NCBI RefSeq assembly: GCF_004216895.1
Contig: NZ_SGXE01000002.1
Location: forward strand, 1 to 64,000
Origin: Aquimarina brevivitae
Lineage (GTDB): Bacteria > Bacteroidota > Bacteroidia > Flavobacteriales > Flavobacteriaceae
Direction: 5' to 3'
DNA: 64,000 nt
Part shown: positions 61,424 through 64,000 of the stretch, piece after piece
How the letters are laid out: the number at the start of each line of letters is the position of its first letter
How positions within the stretch are numbered: the stretch's first letter is position 1
The notes under the pieces: generated by a model
What the model saw: the letters and a program-made list of their open reading frames with translations, nothing else
What the model was told of the DNA's origin: nothing
Database searches by the model: none
Translations under genes and position numbers: made by a program

Positions 61424-63295
61424 TTAGTCATTTAACCATCGTTTCAGCAAGTCTTTTTGTTGTTCCGTAGCACCGGGTAATGGAGCTATAACTTCCACTT
61501 TAGTGGTGGGTTTGATAACTATCGGTGTTAATTTTTTGAGGGAACCTTTGCGCTCAATGGTAATGCTTATTGTTTCTCCAGTTTTCCACTGTTTAGAATC
61601 ACCAAATAAGTCATAAATATTTTTGACATTATATTTCTTATTATTAATACTAATCAAAGTGTCACCAGCTTTTATACCAGATTTCCTCAAAAAATTATTT
61701 TTTGAAGCATCTTCAGTAAATACAATGCTTTCAGAGTTTTCTGCCCCCTGGATAAAAGGATCTTGATTGTGAATAAAATACGAAGAAGCTTCGTTTTTTT
61801 CAGTCAATTGCAGGCCTACTTTGTTGAGGTATTTGTTGTAATTGATCGGAATGTTCTGGGATACATGCTTCTTTAAGAACTCAGCAACTTCAGTATTAGA
61901 AAGTAATTCAATTTTTTCAAAGAGCTCATCGTCTTTAAATGGAATATCCCTTCCGTATTCATTAGACAGATCTTTTACTAGATCTAGAACTCCGTAGATG
62001 CCTCCACTTTGGTCTCGTATCATAATATCTAAACACATGGATATGAGTGCGCCTTTTTCATATACATTTCTAAAATTTTGAAGATAGGGAGGCTTTAAAA
62101 TGTTTTCACTCATCTCAGTAAAAGAAAATGAATTGTCAAACTCTTGAGCGAGCTCTATTTTTTGTTGTAGGCGATTATAGAATGTGTTTTTATTGATAAT
62201 ACCCTGTCTGATCTGAAAAAGTAGTGAAAAATATTCTGTTGTACCTTCATACAGCCATAAGTGTTTTGACATTTTAGGGTTGTTAAAGTCAAAATTATGA
62301 ATCTCTTCAGAGTGTATAGTCAATGGAGTTACAATGTGAAAAAACTCATGAGAAACGACATCGATCAGTGATTCCTCTAGTTTTTGTTTAGACAAAGCTT
62401 CCGGTAGCACCACCAGGGTAGAAGTATTGTGCTCTAAAGCGCCAAAACCCTGAGCATCGTCTTTCTTACTGGTCGATAGGTATAACAGTACACTATACTT
62501 TTTTGTTGTATTAATTGCGCCGAGGAAGTTTTTTTGAGCAGTCATCATACGCTCCATTTCTGGCACTAATGTGATTGCCTTGTGAGTGCTGTTAGGTGAA
62601 TATACACTGAATATTACTTCAATTCCACTAACCGTAAACGATACCCTGTCAGGTATGGTATACATAATAGGAGCATCAACTAAGTCGGCATATCGTTTAA
62701 ATGCAAAGTAATCCGTATCATAAGAGGCATAGGCAGATGGTTCTTCGGACATTATTTCGGTTAAGGAAGTCGAAGCTTCGAGTTGTACAGGATGTTTTAT
62801 GAATAATCGATATTTCGTTTCTTTTAGACCTTCAAAATACCCTACAAACCCATATAAATTGAGGATAAAGTTTTTACCTGCTTGAATGTTAGTACCCGTA
62901 GGAGAAAAAACCTGGTGTGTATCTTCACTGTCAAAAGTATCGTTGACCCAATAGGTTATTTTTTTAAGCGTTGCAGCATTGCTTATCGTCCATTGATTAT
63001 CATTTTTTCGAATACTTATAATAGGTTTGCCTTCTTCATCAAAAGCTTCAAAATCCTCAATAAATTTTCCATAATAATTATTCTGATACGTGCCAGGAAC
63101 GATTTTTGGTAAAAAATAATTTATGGAATCTGATAGAATATCTGATACTTCAACTTCTACCTTAACCTTGTCATCCACTACGTTTAACAAATCAATATTG
63201 ACGATTACCGGCGGTTTATTGACCTGTAATGGTGATTCAACTGTTTTACAGCTTATGACGAGGGTTATGGTGTATAGAAGTAATAGTTTTTTCAC
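61424..63295 (-). CDS. M61 family metallopeptidase with PDZ domain
   Basis: The 623-residue lipoprotein (signal ends LVISC) starts at GTG. The gluzincin motif VVSHEFFHIVTPL (about residue 318) with a downstream WLYEGTTEYFS gives the two His and the Glu zinc ligands. An N-terminal beta-rich domain precedes the catalytic region, and a PDZ domain (IKAGDTLISINNKKYNVKNI) lies at about 540-610. This is the glycyl-aminopeptidase-like M61 layout. It is probably periplasmic or outer-membrane anchored. Only 2 bp separate it from the upstream HAD gene. Confidence 0.9.
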   Translation of the reverse strand: MKKLLLLYTITLVISCKTVESPLQVNKPPVIVNIDLLNVVDDKVKVEVEVSDILSDSINYFLPKIVPGTYQNNYYGKFIEDFEAFDEEGKPIISIRKNDNQWTISNAATLKKITYWVNDTFDSEDTHQVFSPTGTNIQAGKNFILNLYGFVGYFEGLKETKYRLFIKHPVQLEASTSLTEIMSEEPSAYASYDTDYFAFKRYADLVDAPIMYTIPDRVSFTVSGIEVIFSVYSPNSTHKAITLVPEMERMMTAQKNFLGAINTTKKYSVLLYLSTSKKDDAQGFGALEHNTSTLVVLPEALSKQKLEESLIDVVSHEFFHIVTPLTIHSEEIHNFDFNNPKMSKHLWLYEGTTEYFSLLFQIRQGIINKNTFYNRLQQKIELAQEFDNSFSFTEMSENILKPPYLQNFRNVYEKGALISMCLDIMIRDQSGGIYGVLDLVKDLSNEYGRDIPFKDDELFEKIELLSNTEVAEFLKKHVSQNIPINYNKYLNKVGLQLTEKNEASSYFIHNQDPFIQGAENSESIVFTEDASKNNFLRKSGIKAGDTLISINNKKYNVKNIYDLFGDSKQWKTGETISITIERKGSLKKLTPIVIKPTTKVEVIAPLPGATEQQKDLLKRWLND

Positions 63296-63297
63296 AC

Positions 63298-64000
63298 TTA
63301 AAAAATGATATGTTTGTTAATAAATTCGGCAACACCATCTTCTTTTCCGTTAGCGGTAACGTAATCTGCTACAGCGATAGTTTCAGGCTTGGCGTTTTTT
63401 ACGGCAACACCTGTGCCGGCAAATTGTATCATCTCTATGTCGTTATAGTTGTCACCAAATGCCACTGCGTCTTCTACCTTCAAGTTAAAATGTTGGTCAA
63501 GTAAGTGTTGTATCGCTGTTTTTTTAGAAATGCTTTTTTCTGCTATTTCAATATAAGTGGGTTTGGAGCGATAGAGGTGCAATTCAGTTGAAAAATTCTT
63601 TTCCATAAAATCATATAACCTGTCTATTGCTGACTCTTCTCCCATACACATAATTTTATGTGCACTTTTATGTTTTTGTTTCCACTCCTGTAAAACAATA
63701 TGATTGGCTTTTATTGTCGGAGTTACTTTGGTGTTCTGTCGCTCTCGATTAGCCCAGAAATCATCTTGTGGCACATACCATTCATCGTTATGATACAAGC
63801 TGAGGTGTACCTGATCTTTAGTATTAAAGTCTATTAGCTCCTCTATAATTTGTATTGGTATGGTGGTGGATTGTGCCACTTGACCGTTGATCAAAATTAG
63901 TCCTCCATTATAACAGATCAAGGGGGTGTCTTCTATGCCTAAAGATTTTTGTAAATGGCTCATGGCTGAGGGCATCCTAGAGGATATTAAAACAAAAGGG
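63298..64000 (-). CDS. Cof-type HAD-IIB hydrolase (partial, cut by the window edge)
   Basis: The C-terminal 234 residues are visible; the frame stays open to the edge (FVLISSR before MPSAMSHLQKSLGIED), so the N-terminus with the DxD motif lies outside. Visible HAD-IIB marks are LICYNGGLILI, the KPTYIEIAEKSISKKTAIQH cap-return segment with the catalytic Lys, and VAFGDNYNDIEMI with the acidic pair. Such enzymes dephosphorylate sugar phosphates or flavin/PLP intermediates; the substrate is not known. Treating 63975 as the start would wrongly truncate it. Confidence 0.9.
   Translation of the reverse strand, partial: PFVLISSRMPSAMSHLQKSLGIEDTPLICYNGGLILINGQVAQSTTIPIQIIEELIDFNTKDQVHLSLYHNDEWYVPQDDFWANRERQNTKVTPTIKANHIVLQEWKQKHKSAHKIMCMGEESAIDRLYDFMEKNFSTELHLYRSKPTYIEIAEKSISKKTAIQHLLDQHFNLKVEDAVAFGDNYNDIEMIQFAGTGVAVKNAKPETIAVADYVTANGKEDGVAEFINKHIIF

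Overview
The window is a low-G+C chromosomal segment of a member of Bacteroidota, almost certainly a marine Flavobacteriaceae. Supporting signs are TAnnTTTG-type -7 promoters with upstream TTTG, the near absence of Shine-Dalgarno sequences except at rpsU, type IX secretion parts (PorP/SprF proteins, a PorE-like OmpA protein, a gliding-type C-terminal domain), DUF2851, DUF3467 and DUF1343 proteins, and flavobacterial-length RpoB and RpoC. Genus cannot be set from sequence alone.

Region 1 (1-5.6 kb) is accessory and holds the most unusual structure. A 378-residue integron-integrase-like tyrosine recombinase (3909-5045, minus) is followed, in its own direction of transcription, by a palindromic attI-like site (3860-3894) and then by orphan genes. 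These are a lipoprotein plus a cyclic-phosphate-processing receiver-domain protein, a secreted protein, a block without an ORF, and another secreted protein. They are separated by imperfect palindromes bounded by GCCYAAC / GTTRGGC-like core sites. This looks like an integron-type cassette array with the integrase in the inverted orientation.

Region 2 (5.6-12.3 kb) is a mixed block: an amidohydrolase lipoprotein, a metzincin-like lipoprotein, a methyltransferase, a YkgJ-type cysteine-cluster protein, a candidate structured small RNA (minus, about 9505-9700), a secreted S9-like hydrolase, and a clear homologue of the Leptospira surface protein LipL32 next to a small four-helix membrane protein.

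Region 3 (12.4-21.2 kb) is a type IX secretion adhesin module. A 1628-residue FG-GAP/HYR-repeat protein with a type B C-terminal domain is followed at once by its PorP/SprF partner. A LuxR-type two-component pair and a DUF1343 (NamZ-like) enzyme lie convergent to it.

Region 4 (22.5-34.9 kb) is ordinary metabolism and transport: FtsX-type permease, PLP-dependent cystathionine beta-synthase-like enzyme, AraC regulator, DUF2851, PspC plus RCK potassium channel, AGCS symporter, HhH protein, acyl-CoA dehydrogenase, and an archaeal-type (GH13_7-like) secreted alpha-amylase behind a 13-bp inverted repeat.

Region 5 (35-50.6 kb) is the translation and transcription core: rpsU, xerC, hpf, tRNA Thr-Tyr-Gly-Thr, tuf, tRNA-Trp, secE, nusG, rplKAJL, rpoBC, then a DUF3467 gene and, convergent, prfC. 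The tRNA-tuf order matches the Escherichia coli thrU-tyrU-glyT-thrT-tufB cluster.

Region 6 (52.5-64 kb) holds a second PorP/SprF gene with a PorE-like OmpA protein, an overlapping idi-queD-bcp-manA run, a second identical tRNA-Thr whose 3' end and terminator are duplicated 117 bp downstream, a small double-glycine-leader cysteine-rich peptide, and a minus-strand set of a DUF4369 lipoprotein, a DUF819 membrane protein, an M61 peptidase and a HAD hydrolase cut by the window edge.
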